Position numbers and translations under genes: made by a program. 64,000 nt of DNA from Lingula anatina. Its lineage: Eukaryota; Brachiopoda; Lingulata; Lingulida; Lingulidae. Below the pieces are notes generated by a model, which saw only the letters and a list, made by a program, of their open reading frames with translations, was not told where the DNA came from and did no database searches. How positions within the stretch are numbered: position 1 is the first letter of the stretch; every line of letters starts with the position of its first letter. The stretch spans positions 77,318 to 141,317 of the forward strand of contig NW_019775778.1 of NCBI RefSeq assembly GCF_001039355.2, given 5' to 3'. Shown here piece after piece: positions 12,311 to 24,060 of this stretch.

Positions 12311-12423
12311 TATCTCCAAGACTTCTTCAACTTCAGGCCTTTGGAATCGGGATTGATCACACGGGACCGGGAAGATCCGAATGTATGCGCTTTAAGAGCG
12401 ACAAACGAGTCAAGTCACGACAG
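12311..12423. promoter_or_regulatory. Divergent start region of the two amidohydrolase-like genes
   Basis: Gene A's start codon is at 12310 on the minus strand. On the plus strand a good splice donor (CGACAG|gtacgag) follows at 12423/12424, a candidate end of a 5' non-coding exon for gene B. If so the two 5' ends lie within about 100 bp and share a bidirectional promoter. Joining this exon to the next one does not extend gene B's reading frame. Confidence 0.35.
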
Positions 12424-15128
12424 GTACGAGTTGACAATTTATTAAGTACTGTCTTTGTTTCTTTTCCTCGTTTTTATCAAACATTTGCAATATTTTGCTA
12501 AGTTAAATCTCATAGGCCGGTTGCACAGGCTGTCAGGGACCACGGGATTGAAAAAAAAGTGTTATTAGTATTTTTAAAACTTTCAGACATGATGTAGTAT
12601 TAATTCAGTCAGTGGAAGGTTTGTCTGTTAAATCCACACATGGGAAGCCAAGTTGCATACGTAGCTTTAGGTAATTTTTCACACCTAGCAGTTCAAATGT
12701 TAATGTCCTTTGTTTCAAGCTAGTAATCTGTTAGAGCTTGATTACATGGACTTATGTCTGAAGTAACCAATCAGTTTATAAGTTAGGTGATTGACAATTT
12801 AATTGATAAAGTTTAGCATAAAAATCTGTGAATCTAGAGAGAGATACAGGAAGAGAGAGGTCATGCTTGTAACATGTAACTTTTGGCTTAGAAAAAATAT
12901 ATATTCTGTTGAAGTTACAACATGGAGTCGTTTCATTCTTTTTCGTGTGCAGACATGGAACCTGGGAATCTCCGTAGCAGTTTTACAGATCCATCCAAAG
13001 ATGTGAGCCCATTGTGCACAGCCCCTTGGGTTTTACTGTAAATAGTTAATTTTATGTTATGTGGGGCCCGGGATAAGTAAAGTGAACCCCCCCCCCCCCC
13101 ACCCCACACACACACACAAGTAAAGGGAGGTTCCCCACAAGGCGTGCAGGTTTTTAGTGAAAACTCCTTAGGCTGAAACGGGCCCTGCATTTAACACCCC
13201 ACCCATGAATAGTCTAGGTTGAAAAAACCGACGCCCAAAGTTTTGATCAAGCGTAGGGCCTACGTGTTTTCATTAATCAAACGTTTAATGATTATAGCTC
13301 TAAAATAATAACAAATGTATGAATAAATAAGCAATTTCACTAGCTTAGGACCTACCCTAAACAGATAGCGGCTTGCTGGGAAAATCAGTCAAGACCCAAT
13401 TATAGGCCTATATATTTGGTTTTTATTAGTCTTAACATGTTGCTATCACTTGATAGTAGCCTACTAGTATAATATTACTATATGCATTAATAGGCATGTG
13501 TTTTTCTGCTTTTAGTGACTGGCAGCCGCTGTCTGAATCGTCACTTGCCCGTTGTTCCTTGGCCTGTACACGTCAGTGACATCAGATTAGTGATAATGAT
13601 ACGTGTCATTATCATATGATTCATACTTACTGTACTTGTGGTTCATTATTAGGTTTTTATTTGTTCGTCAGTTTTTACAGCAACGACAACTTGCCTCGTC
13701 TCTCCCTCAAATCCGGCTTTAGAGACCCTTTATTTATTGCCCATCGGGCGAGAACCGATAAGAGCATACGAGCAGGCAACATTAATTAATAATGGGATGC
13801 AATGCATTGTTCATTGAAAAAGATCATATATTTTTTTAAATGCCTTTAGGGCTACATCTGTTACATCGCGGATAAGTTCGCTTGGAGTAGGCCTATGTAA
13901 CCAAGGAGTTATAACAGAAGGTTCTGATAACTCCTTGATGTAACTAAAATGAAAAATTAACGGCCTTTCAGTACTAATCGAAAGAAGCTGAAGTAAACTG
14001 TAGATGGTCTTGTAAAAAGAATGTACACATCAACTTGAATTTGCTAACTCAAACTTGCCTTCATTTCAAAGCAGCTGTATTGTATTATGTGGAACCAAAA
14101 CCGAGGCTTAGTTGCGGAATGGATTGTTTAATAAACAAATTCTTCTTGTTGCAGAGAACGGAAAAATTGTCACTGAGCGAAACGGGATCTAACTATTTTT
14201 GACCATTTTTATTGGTTTATTTGAGATCCAGTAGTCGTGTGTACCCCAGTAGTGTGATAAATTCGCCTTTAAACTTTGCCTTGGTAAGTTGAAGCTGGCG
14301 AATAATCTTCTTAACAAAGGTGTTCAGCTTCACAGTTGATGGATATGCTGACCTAACGAGTACCGTACATGTAGATGTTACCTTGTAGACAAGGCATCCT
14401 GGGAGCCATTTCCATTATTCTTGTCATTTTGATAGGGAATGATCATAAAGGTTGGTGGATAGGGACTTATGAGGGTCTGAATTGGTTCAGTTCACTCTTC
14501 ACTCTCCGCTCTCTCCCACACAGACTACTGGTACTGTATATGATAAATTTATAACATGTCATGTTTACAAATTGTTTCCACTATTTGAGCTATAACATTA
14601 AATTTAAAACAGCCTGATTTTACTTTAAATAGGATGTGTAGCTGTGACTAGGGTTACGTAATCCGTTTAAAACTGAAAACATCTTGTAGAACTTGATTAC
14701 ATTTCTTTCTTATGAATAAAATACATTAACAGTTTTATGTTATGTTATTTTAACTGAGATGTTTTGACATTTCTTTACCAAATATTGATATAATTTGATT
14801 TAAATTTGGAAGTTTCCAAAATATAATTTGGTCATGAAATAATCATTATGACAGCAGTACTGTTGAGAACTGCCCCACTTATAGAATACTGGGATTGATT
14901 ATTATACATGTATGGCCACATTCAGAACAGTGGACTAACTAGTCAGAGGGTCAAATATGGCCGACCCACTTGAATACTCCCCCACGGGGAATCTATTCAG
15001 TGTCTATTAGAGGATTAGACAGTAAGAAATGAAGAGTTCTACATAGTGACTGCTTCTTGGTTTTGGGTGAAGTGTTTCAACAGTTATGAAAAAACTAAAT
15101 ATTAAAGCTTATGTTGTTCTCATTTCAG
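12424..15128. other. Probable first intron of amidohydrolase-like gene B
   Basis: About 2.7 kb without a convincing coding exon. It holds a cytosine run with CA repeats (13086-13118) and a single-arm MITE relic (14913-15020). A TGACGTG word on the minus strand near 13570 is CRE-like, but its context is not otherwise promoter-like. Confidence 0.4.
14913..15020. mobile_element. Truncated single-arm MITE relic
   Basis: It matches one arm of the element at 10338-10517: GGCCACATTCAGAACAG, then GGGTCAAATATGG and the segment with CTATTCAGTGTCTATTAG. The opposite terminus is absent, so it is a deleted copy. Confidence 0.65.
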
Positions 15129-15136
15129 CGGAAGGG

Positions 15137-16648
15137 ATGAAGAAGAAGAAACAACAACTGCCTGTCCCCCAATCTTGTGAAGGTAGCACGGATAACTATG
15201 TGCAATATATTCCTGGTAAGAACATTCAAAGCGGGCTCATTTTATGAAGCTTTATTATAATAGTAAATGTCACCATCAAAGTATTTTGTGATTTTTACAG
15301 AGTGAATTTCATTACAAAGAAAAAGAACTGAACCTGAATGAAAAACAGTATCAGAACTATTTTAACATGCGATTGCTTTTTATTATTCATTGTTATTCAT
15401 ATTTTTTTTCAAGGAACTCTGAATTTAATACTCACAGCTCCCCATGGAGGCCATCTGAAGCCAAAATACATCCCCAACCGCTGTGAGAAGAGATGGAAAG
15501 ATTGCGAATGCATGTACAGGTCTTGTGAAAACCCAGATCTTAGTATTAGTGTTCACAATGACCGAAAAACACAGGAGCTCACTCTTAGTCTTGCGGAGGA
15601 GTTAGGAAAACTTACAGGTGGCAGACCTCATGTTGTCATAAATCATCTCCACAGAAGTAAGTTGTGAAAGGAAAGTTTCAGACTTACTGGAGTTTGTTAA
15701 CTTTTGTGTATTTATACTAATGTGGAGGTCTTTCCTCTGGCTATACTGTATAAGTTAGACATCCAGTCATATTAACATAAACATAACATAAAATTCTTTT
15801 AATTCTGTAATTGACTTAAAATTTTGTCTAGTTGAGAGTATTTCGTCTCCCTCACAGAGACTGTAGCTGGTCTATTGAGAATACTGGTGAAAATATTCTC
15901 AGAGGATAATGCAGTGCAATGGGTAGTTTATAGAGTAATAAAAATTACTACTTAAAGAAGGGAAAACACTGTTTTGTGGCTTGTGAAAGATTTATTTGTT
16001 GTTCTCCATTGACTTACAAATGTCAGAAACTACTTACAGATTTTTTTCACAGAAACTTGATTCACAAAATCATTCATGTATTTGTTAATTGTAGAAAAGA
16101 TGGACGGCAATAGAGGCGAGTGTATTGGTTCTTTTCATGTACCAGCATCATTGAGAGCCCACAGACAGTACCATAGTACAATACAGAAAGCCAAACAGAG
16201 TATCCGTGGTGCAGGGCTGCTCATAGATATCCATGGCCAGGCCCATCCAGAGAGACTCATAGAACTTGGGTATTGTATTTCTAAAGCTAAACTCAATGCA
16301 AGAGAGCTTTACCATGAACATACGTCAATCAGATCTCTGTTTGAAAGGAAGAAGGACAAAGTACATACGTTCTCCAACTTGATCAATGGAGAGGCAAGCT
16401 TCGGAGCATTCCTGGAACAAATGGGTTACCCCGCTGTGCCATCAAACCTGCACCCATCACCAGAGGAGGCCCCATACTACCCTGGGGGCTTCACTGTGCA
16501 GACCCATGGTTCCAAAAGTGGAGGTCTGATTGATGCTATACAAGTGGAGTGCCCGGCTTATCTTCGTGAAGATGAAAAAAGGGCCGGATTTGTTCATGAT
16601 TTGGCAGTGGCCATAAAGTCTTACCTGGATGCCTACTATAATGACTGA
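15137..16648 (+). CDS. N-formylglutamate amidohydrolase-like protein B, no signal peptide seen
   Basis: Paralogue of the gene at 8886-12310 on the opposite strand. Coding exons are 15137-15215 (its exon starts at 15129), 15414-15656 and 16095-16648, giving 291 residues. Family motifs are present: LILTAPHGGHLKPKYIP, then LHRKKMDGNR at the last junction, and GLLIDIHGQAHPERLIELGY with the metal-binding His. It ends SYLDAYYND. Both intron positions and phases match gene A, so the pair arose by duplication with inversion. The predicted start, MKKKKQQLPVPQSC, has no hydrophobic signal sequence, unlike gene A. The frame is open back to the acceptor at 15127-15128, so an unseen upstream coding exon remains possible. 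Predicted intracellular zinc hydrolase; substrate unknown. Confidence 0.85.
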
Positions 16649-17181
16649 TTAATCTGGACAAATGTTATAAATTTATTTTCAGTTGTTTTTCTTAAAGTTA
16701 CTAACAGCATTGGCCCAGTTTGTCAGACATTTTAAGGATGTTGGGAGATTTCTATCTCTAATGGTGCTTTTTCTCTCAGTTGTTTTAAATATTTTTGCGC
16801 TCCCAAATCTCTGTGGACTGAAATCGACACAGCTGAGATATTTTTGTATTTCCTCCATGCTTGAAATTACTTGGTCACCCCTACAGAATGAAAGACGTGA
16901 ACAAATACAGGTTGTTTCTTTATAAATATATACTTTTTTGTTGCATTGTTGTGATAAAATAATAAACATAAATTTAAAGAAGATATGGAATGAGATTTTT
17001 GCCATTATTTTATATATATATATATATGGTTCGTCTACATGTCGTAAAATGTGTAGAAAAACCTTTCCTAATGTCAGGTTTTCAATCTGATAAAGGTTCT
17101 TCTACTATGGATTTGCTTGGACTATGTCTCACATCTATTTTTTTAAGTATTGGAAAAGATCTGACCGTTGACAAACACCCC
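16649..17181. other. 3' flank of amidohydrolase-like gene B
   Basis: AT-rich sequence with several candidate polyadenylation words and a short TA repeat (about 17010-17027). No exon of the facing INTS13 gene could be found here, although its missing half would be expected to lie leftward. Confidence 0.5.
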
Positions 17182-17396
17182 ATTTCCATAGATTTTTAGA
17201 TCGATCTATCCCTGTGGGGAGTCTCACTATTGCTGATTACTGTCAGCTTGGCTGGCTTAAGCGTCTGTCCCGCCTACTAAAAGCTGTAAGGGGGTAATTA
17301 ACTATGGTGCCCGCTCGGCTGACTGCAATTTAGCGTGAACCCCCAGGGAGTTAGGTCGATCTAAAAACTTAATCTTTAGATCGATCTAATAGTCTG
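17182..17396. mobile_element. Foldback MITE (GATCGATC family), copy 2, right terminus truncated
   Basis: Inverted relative to the copy at 23727-23951. The left end, CACCCCATTTCCATAG then AGATCGATC, is complete. The right arm stops shortly after AGATCGATCTAA and lacks the final ATCTCTGGGAATG-type terminus. About 15 bases later comes the isolated N at 17412, then an INTS13 splice donor. Confidence 0.85.
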
Positions 17397-17418
17397 GATG
17401 ACTGGTGCTATNCTATAC

Positions 17419-20400
17419 CTATAACATTAGACTTGGGTGTGCACCACTTCAACCCCACTGTCATGGTGGGAAGACCTTCCTTTGACTGGATGACCACGCC
17501 TTCCTGGTGATCTGAATAGTAATGATATCATATGCAGTAATAATAATTACAATAATAATAATAGTTACTTAACCAATAGTTAGCAGTACTAGTAGTAACA
17601 GTGACTTGAATAGTATAAGTAGATGTAGTAGTAGTAGTCTAGTTCCATTTAGTAATAGTAGTTACTAGTAATTCGATGAAGTAGTAAAAGAAGTATAAGT
17701 AATTCTATAACATTCATGAGATAAAACATTTTCTCAGAAAGCTAAACAAATTTTTCTAATGGGGGACACAAGGACTTAAAATTAGCTTGCCTCTCTTGGC
17801 AAATATATAACAAAAGATGAAAGGGAGACTTTTACTCTAATAACAAGTAGGGCACAGGGAAGGTAAACTGCTTAGCTTTTATCTTGCTTTGTTCTTTATC
17901 CTTTTTTTTATTCAGTTGTTTTAAGGGGGGAGGGGAGGGGGAGAAGAGGGTACCACCAAATCTAAAGGGGGAGGTCACAAGCCTGTTGTCTCAGTAAAAG
18001 AAATTCCACTTATAAGACTACAAGTTACAGAGTTCATTGTAATTTCATTTAACCACCTGCAAAAACATTATGTGCCAGTCTCAAAAAGGTCATTATGAGC
18101 TGACTGATAACTAATTATTTCTGTGTAACCAAACTTCATTTTTCATGATGGTAAACATTCATTATACCCGATTTCATTATTTCCCTGTGTGCATCTGCTG
18201 AATGTAGGAGTTCCACATCATAATTGGCTGATGAACTTGCATTTTGTTCTTCCTGTATAAGATGATTAATGAAATATAAGCCAAATGAAATTTGATAAAA
18301 TACAAATTTATTTTAAACAAACGTGTTGTACTCGAGTTTTAAAAAAAGGGGATGTAACTTATAAACGTGTTCTTTAAAATGTTATGAAAGATATGTTTTC
18401 ACTTTTTTAAGAAGCATTTGTAAAAAATTCTGCAAAATTCTTTTATAAACACACTCCCATAAGTTGCACGAATGACCAATACTTGTACTTTAAAAATTAT
18501 TTCTTCCTCTTAATTTCCATGATACAAATATCATCCTAAACTTTTACCTATAAAAATATAATTTCTCTAAAATTTCCCTCATGCAAATACCAGTCTGATA
18601 TAATTTTACTAATACAAATATCAGTTTTCCAGCTAAAATTCCACTCATACAATTATCAATATTCCAAAATTTGCTCCTACAAATATCAGTTCAAAAAATA
18701 CCACCAAAGACACCTTTAACATTTAATCACACAAAGGCTAATTCTAATACTTTCACCATTAAAAGACCACGTTATAAAATTTCCATCATACAAATATCAG
18801 TTTCCTTAAAATTTCATCATTCAAAGATAATTTTATAGAATTTCCATCATACAGAGGTGACTTTTCTTAAATTCCCATATACAAAGCTAATTTTCATTTT
18901 CCATTCCATTCCAGTTTTCCAAAAAATTCACTTAGTAATAAGTACAAAATATCAATTTTCCAAAATTTGCACCAAACAATTACCAATTTAGTAAAATTTC
19001 TCTTACCTTCATGGGAATCCCAGTCACTGTCGTTGAGAACAAATCGTAGTGTTTCTGCACTAGCTCCATTAACTTCAGTGCGATGAACTTTCCTGATTGT
19101 GTCACATGTACCTCGCTAGTGAGCAGAGGGGAAATCTTTAAAAGAAATTAAATTCCCTTTACTTTAAAATGTAGCCATACAAGTTCACCCTGAGTTTCAT
19201 GTATTACGAGAAACTCACCTTTTCACATAGTAGAGGGGATATTCCTAGCTATAGGATACCAAAAACTAACAATTCTAGGGAAATGTTTGCAAATAAATAT
19301 TCTTTGATAGAACCCACAGTTGCTCTGAAGAAAGAGAAAACATTCTGTAAAGGACACTTATCAATATAATGTCAGTATCTGCACCCTTTTTTAACAATTA
19401 ATGTGAGGATGATTAGTATATTTCTTCAAAAAAGCAAAACATGCAATTAGTTACAACTTGGCTATTTAGCATTCCAGAAAGATACATAACTCTTTACCAA
19501 ACTATATGTGCCAGACACCTGAAGATGGTTCAGACTCACATCTATTACTTAGGCAGGAGACTGCCATTATAAATGACTGGATCAATCTAAGAAAAAAAAA
19601 AACTGGTACCTCTTTTCTAGTTCTCCCAGTAACGGCAGAATCATCCCCCACAGGGACTATGTGAAGCAATACTAACTCGCAATGGTCAATTGGAATCAGA
19701 CTGGAATAAAGAACAGTCATTTATATGTAATTTAACTCTGATAGTAATTGGTATAGTGCAACGGACGTTTCATGTTCAAATCACAGATGTTTGTCTTAAA
19801 GATGCAAATAATTATTTGATAAATATAACAGAATAATCTTTATAAGGCAAAAAAAAAGGCTTCAGCTTTATGGTATTCATTACAAGAGGATTAATTTATT
19901 ATCAAAGAAAACATGTCATAGTTAAACTAAAATCAATGTAGGATTTGCTTAGAACTGCAACCTCACTCTTTATCTTTTTAGTCCAAATTTAGTTCAAATA
20001 ATATTGTTAAAAGTATATATATATTGAGAAAATGATGCAGATTCTTCAGTAATCCTCTTGTTTTACACGATTCAATCTGGGACAGACCTGTCTGAGCTTG
20101 CAGCTAGTTTATTATGTTGTACAATGGTGTCTTGTACACATTCCTCTATGGTCCTCACATGGGCATCACTAGAAGAAAATCAGCAGAATGAATGTATTAG
20201 TAAGTTTGATATATCTTATTTCTATACAATTTTTAAAGCTTACTACAGAGTTTTCACCTTCATCACCCATTAGTGATGCTGGGAGCAAGTACGTATCACT
20301 GAAGTGATTGAAAAATTGTGTAGAAATCAGGCAGTTTTAAATTCTGTTATATCCATATACTAATGCACACAGATGGGTTCCATTTAGAATAAAATATAGC

Positions 20401-21582
20401 TTTTAAACCCCCACCGAAATATACGTAATACAATATGTCAAATCGGGCTGCTTATAATTTTCCATACTCAAAACAATAAATGAAATATCAGATGCATGTA
20501 CTAGTAAGTTACATTCAACACAGTCTTTTTCTTCAATCTACCTTTTCAGGGTTGTCAGACATATCACCCTTCCCCTGTTGACAACAGCACTGTCATCTGG
20601 GGACAAAGACGTCCTCATTCTGTGCTGTAACTCAGACGTCTCGCAGAGAACCTCGATGGCACGCACCAAACCATGCATGATATTGAAGTCAGCTTTACGG
20701 GACTTGGCCAAGGGTGGCTTGATGGCAGAAAAGAGCACCAGAAGCTGAAATGCAATAAATCATAATATAAGTATTTTCAGGGATGAGACATAAATTTAGT
20801 GGAAAAGTCAGAAAATATGCCATGGGGTCTAGGAACCAGCCTAAGCCAATGATATTTTTTGCTCCCAACAAGTCCATAACCTAATCCCTGTATTAGCGAT
20901 ATATATTTTTTCCACTGTTTATTATGTAATGATGATAAAGAGAAAACAAATTCTAAAAATATTTTACATGTTGTCTTCTTATTTGGCGTGATGTTTTAAA
21001 TAAAAAAAACATTTAAGTTATTACGCTCCAATCCGGAATGTGTGGAAATTTGAAAAAGCTAGTCCCAAATCGGCTTATTTCTTATTCAGACTCTAAATCA
21101 ACAGCACATTACATGATTCAGTAGCTGCTCCTGCTGTTTCCAAGTGTTCATAGTATTGGCCGCACTATCACTGCTAATTAGACGAATCTGGAGAGAGATA
21201 TTAAAATATGTAATTGAGATAAAATACCTACTAGTACATATTTTTATATCTATTTTGCACTGACAATACAGTCATAACAGCAATCAGCTACAGACAAACA
21301 AGAAAGTCTTGATACAGATTTTAAAACTGTGAATATATATTGCACAAGTAAACTCACCAGTTTATTCTTAGGGAAAACATCATACACAATCCTGCAGTAT
21401 TCTAAAACAGCCTCCACATTACAAGTCCACATGCTCTTCATCACTGGAGCCAAGGGAATGATCCCCGATGCTCGGTTCTTGTTGAAAAGCACATCAAACT
21501 CTATGGCTTGCTTGCACGACTCGGAAAAATGTGGACTGTGATCAATCACAATGACAGTCTTGTGAGCATGGGGGAAAGCCAT
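17419..21582 (-). CDS. INTS13: INTS13 (Asunder), N-terminal eight exons; 3' half missing
   Basis: Subunit of the Integrator complex (Asunder in flies), which cleaves snRNA and other nascent RNA polymerase II transcripts. Exons, right to left: 21358-21582, 21113-21187, 20542-20744, 20088-20168, 19610-19700, 19007-19135, 18168-18252 and 17419-17511; all are GT-AG and in phase, giving about 327 residues. Matches to the animal protein include HKTVIVIDHSPHFSESCKQ, SGIIPLAPVMKSMWTCNVE and EYCRIVYDVFP (the VWA-like N-terminal domain), ADFNIMHGLVRAIEVLC, VQHNKLAASSD, CELVLLHIVPVGDDS, EEQNASSSANYDVELLH and VGLKWCTPKSNVI. Start chosen at MAFPHAHKT, matching the family start. The last exon ends with donor gtatagN. 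The remaining roughly 380 residues of the family were not found to the left. Either an assembly break or an exceptionally long intron is needed. Confidence 0.93.
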
Positions 21583-22487
21583 TTTGTGAGACTGTCAATA
21601 ATATGATGATTATGTATAATTCCTGGTTCAGACTTGTCACTTTTAATTTGATATTATCAAAACTTTATCAAGGATTAAGAATTACTGAGGTTCATTTACA
21701 ATGGTCAGTGTTATCAAAAGATATTCTTCCCTAATATTATCATCAGTAGTCACTCTGGTGTGGTTACTTTAGGTTAGATGATCAGTGATGACTGCAGTGG
21801 GTGCACTTGTTCTAAGTCAGCTTTAATAGGCTTATTTGATATATAGTAACAGTAATATGATCAAAGCCAGTGCTGTTGGCAGGTGCTGTGTGGAGGGGAA
21901 CTACATCTTTCTTATGTTGGAATTTGGTCAATTCTTTAACAGCTCACTGTAAAAATAAAATACAATGCTACAAATTACAATTCATGAACTGAAAATATCA
22001 AAACACACCACACAAATTTTCTCTGCTTGACACATGCATGCACAGCAATATATACATTTCTATTTGTCCAAAGAAAATTGTCATTTGATGTACAACATAC
22101 GAAAACGTCTGTCATTTATCTTATCACAGTGCCCATATAGTAAATCCGGTATATGGGAAAAGCAAACTTAATCCCATACATAGAAGGCTAAACCAGAACA
22201 CTCCATTTCACTTTCAATTAACTTTTAGACTTGAACTGGTGCTAAGTTTCAATGTGAATATAAGATACACTAGTAGTTAAAGCACCCAAAATGTTCTTTT
22301 ATTGGCATATTATTGGTGCATGATTGCCTTTAATCTCTTATCTTCCCCTTAATGTCACATTTCACTCTAAAATGTTTATTATTTTCGAGCTCTTACCCAA
22401 AGCGCAGGGCTTCTTCCAGGTGCTTCAACACTCAGCCTCGTTTGGAATATAGGTCAAACATGTTGCTCTTCGTAATTAGGTCACACT

Positions 22488-22558
22488 GGGGGAGGGAAGA
22501 AAGGAGGGAGTGAAGGAGGGAGGGAACGCTGGAGGGGAAAGGAGGGAGTGGGAGAAGA
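22488..22558 (+). repeat. Purine-rich GGGAGGG tract upstream of INTS13
   Basis: Repeated GGGAGGGA/GGAGGGAG words on the plus strand for about 70 bases, less than 1 kb upstream of the INTS13 start. The runs of three or more G could form G-quadruplexes or a triplex-type purine tract. Confidence 0.7.
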
Positions 22559-23259
22559 CGTCAGCGTTCTAAACCAGATTTACAGGGTACAATAACCAAT
22601 CATTCTTCTATTTAGTATTCACAGCTATCTGTGTGTGTGTGTGTGTTGGGTAGATTTAAATAAAAACAATCATTAACTGAATTTGCAAAAAAAAGGCTAA
22701 TTATAAAAATCTTATAATTGGACTAGCGTAAGCTACATGTACCTACTTGTAGCCCAGCTTAATTATTCATATTGAGCTCGCCATCAAATTGCAGATCACG
22801 TGCGTATATCTCTATAATATGATTTTGTTGATGGTCATTTATTTTAACTTAGCGTCAATGAATCTAACATTTTAATAAATATAGTGTAATTCTCTTAATT
22901 CTTGTTTCACTTGATTTAACATAAAAAACAGTAGGTCTAGAACATCTTTTATAGGCGTGTTTTTAGGCAGTATTATTCTATGATCTGATTTTAGTCATGG
23001 AAGTTATTCCCTGTGGTTGAACGTTGTCACGCTGCAATTCTCAAGCATGCCGTGGTTCAATTTCATCAGTAGTAGTAGTACATCACACAAATGCTCATCA
23101 CGCACGTCACTCAAGGCAATACACGGACAAGAGGGCGCGCAAGCAGCGGGAAAAAGTCAAAATCAATTTTCAGTGGTTTTAAGCACGAGCTTTTACTCAT
23201 TTTCATCCTTTATTTATTGCTTTAAAATCATTTATTATTATTGCTATTGTTGTTGTTGT

Positions 23260-23309
<50 letters not shown>
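23260..23309 (+). repeat. (AGT)n microsatellite
   Basis: About 16 uninterrupted AGT units following a short TTG/TTA run. Confidence 0.95.
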
Positions 23310-23689
23310 CAATCTGACAATAATGAAATTTCGTCTCCATCGTAGCTAGACTTGTTTTACAAGGTTAAACGCTGTGTTTAGCTGTTGATTGAAGAGAAAA
23401 TTACTTTTTTCTTAAAATCTGTCGCCGGTAAATACCATAAACACCGTTTTAATATACTTTAGATATCTTCATTAATTCTGTACTTACCTGCCATCAAAAT
23501 CTTTTGATGTTTTCTTTTTGATCAAAGGTTATCCATTGATTCACGAGAAAGTTATTATGGCGTATATGACAGTATACATTTTAGAAAAACAATTATCACT
23601 AGCAGACTCGTAATTATCTTGGAGGTTAAAGAAGGGTACCAGGAAAAATGACAACAAAAACGAAATCAGTTCTAAGCAATCAATCATAG

Positions 23690-24060
23690 TTCTAAGCCAT
23701 ACAGAATGGCACCGTTCGCCCTCTAAGGGTGCATTCCCAGAGATTTAAATCGATCCAGAGATTTGGATTTAGATCGACCTAACTCCCTGGGGGTTCACGT
23801 TAAATTGCAGTCAGCCGAGCGCGCACCATAGTTAATTACCCCCTTACAGCTTTTAGTAGGCGGGACAGACGCTTAAGCCGGCTAAGCTGACAGTAATCTA
23901 GTGAGACTCTCCACAGGGATAGATCGATCTAAAATCTGTGGGAATGGGGTCTAAAACACCAAAATTTATAGGGGCCTTTCACTGGACCCCGAACCCCACG
24001 CCAAAGGGGGGGGGGGGCTAGCTTAGCATCCGTGGACCCCTTTTTCAAATAATCCTGAAC
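23690..24060 (+). repeat. Dispersed repeat interrupted by a MITE
   Basis: The segments 23690-23726 and 23952-24060 together match the uninterrupted copy at 31305-31480: the words ATGGCACC, TTCGCCCTCTAA, CCGAACCCCACGCCAA, a long G run and AAATAATCCTG occur in the same order. The MITE at 23727-23951 sits exactly after CTCTAA. Confidence 0.75.
23727..23951. mobile_element. Foldback MITE (GATCGATC family), copy 3, intact with TAA duplication
   Basis: Complete 225-bp copy. It begins GGGTGCATTCCCAGAG and ends TGTGGGAATGGGGTC, flanked by TAA at 23724-23726 and 23952-23954. The arms pair imperfectly through CTCCCTGGGGG/CTCCACAGGG and GCAGTCAGC/GCTGACAGT. The 3-bp TAA duplication and G-rich ends suggest PIF/Harbinger mobilisation. 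The related repeat at 31305-31480 provides an empty site. Confidence 0.88.

Noticed and set aside
12239-12445. 68-residue plus-strand frame as a coding first exon of amidohydrolase-like gene B
   Set aside because: It overlaps gene A's first exon antisense, and splicing its donor at 12423 to the acceptor at 15128 puts the next exon in a frame that stops early. Kept only as a possible 5' UTR exon.
16679-17005. Antisense frame of 108 residues as the missing INTS13 end
   Set aside because: No INTS13-like motifs; it lies in AT-rich 3' flanking DNA of the opposite gene.
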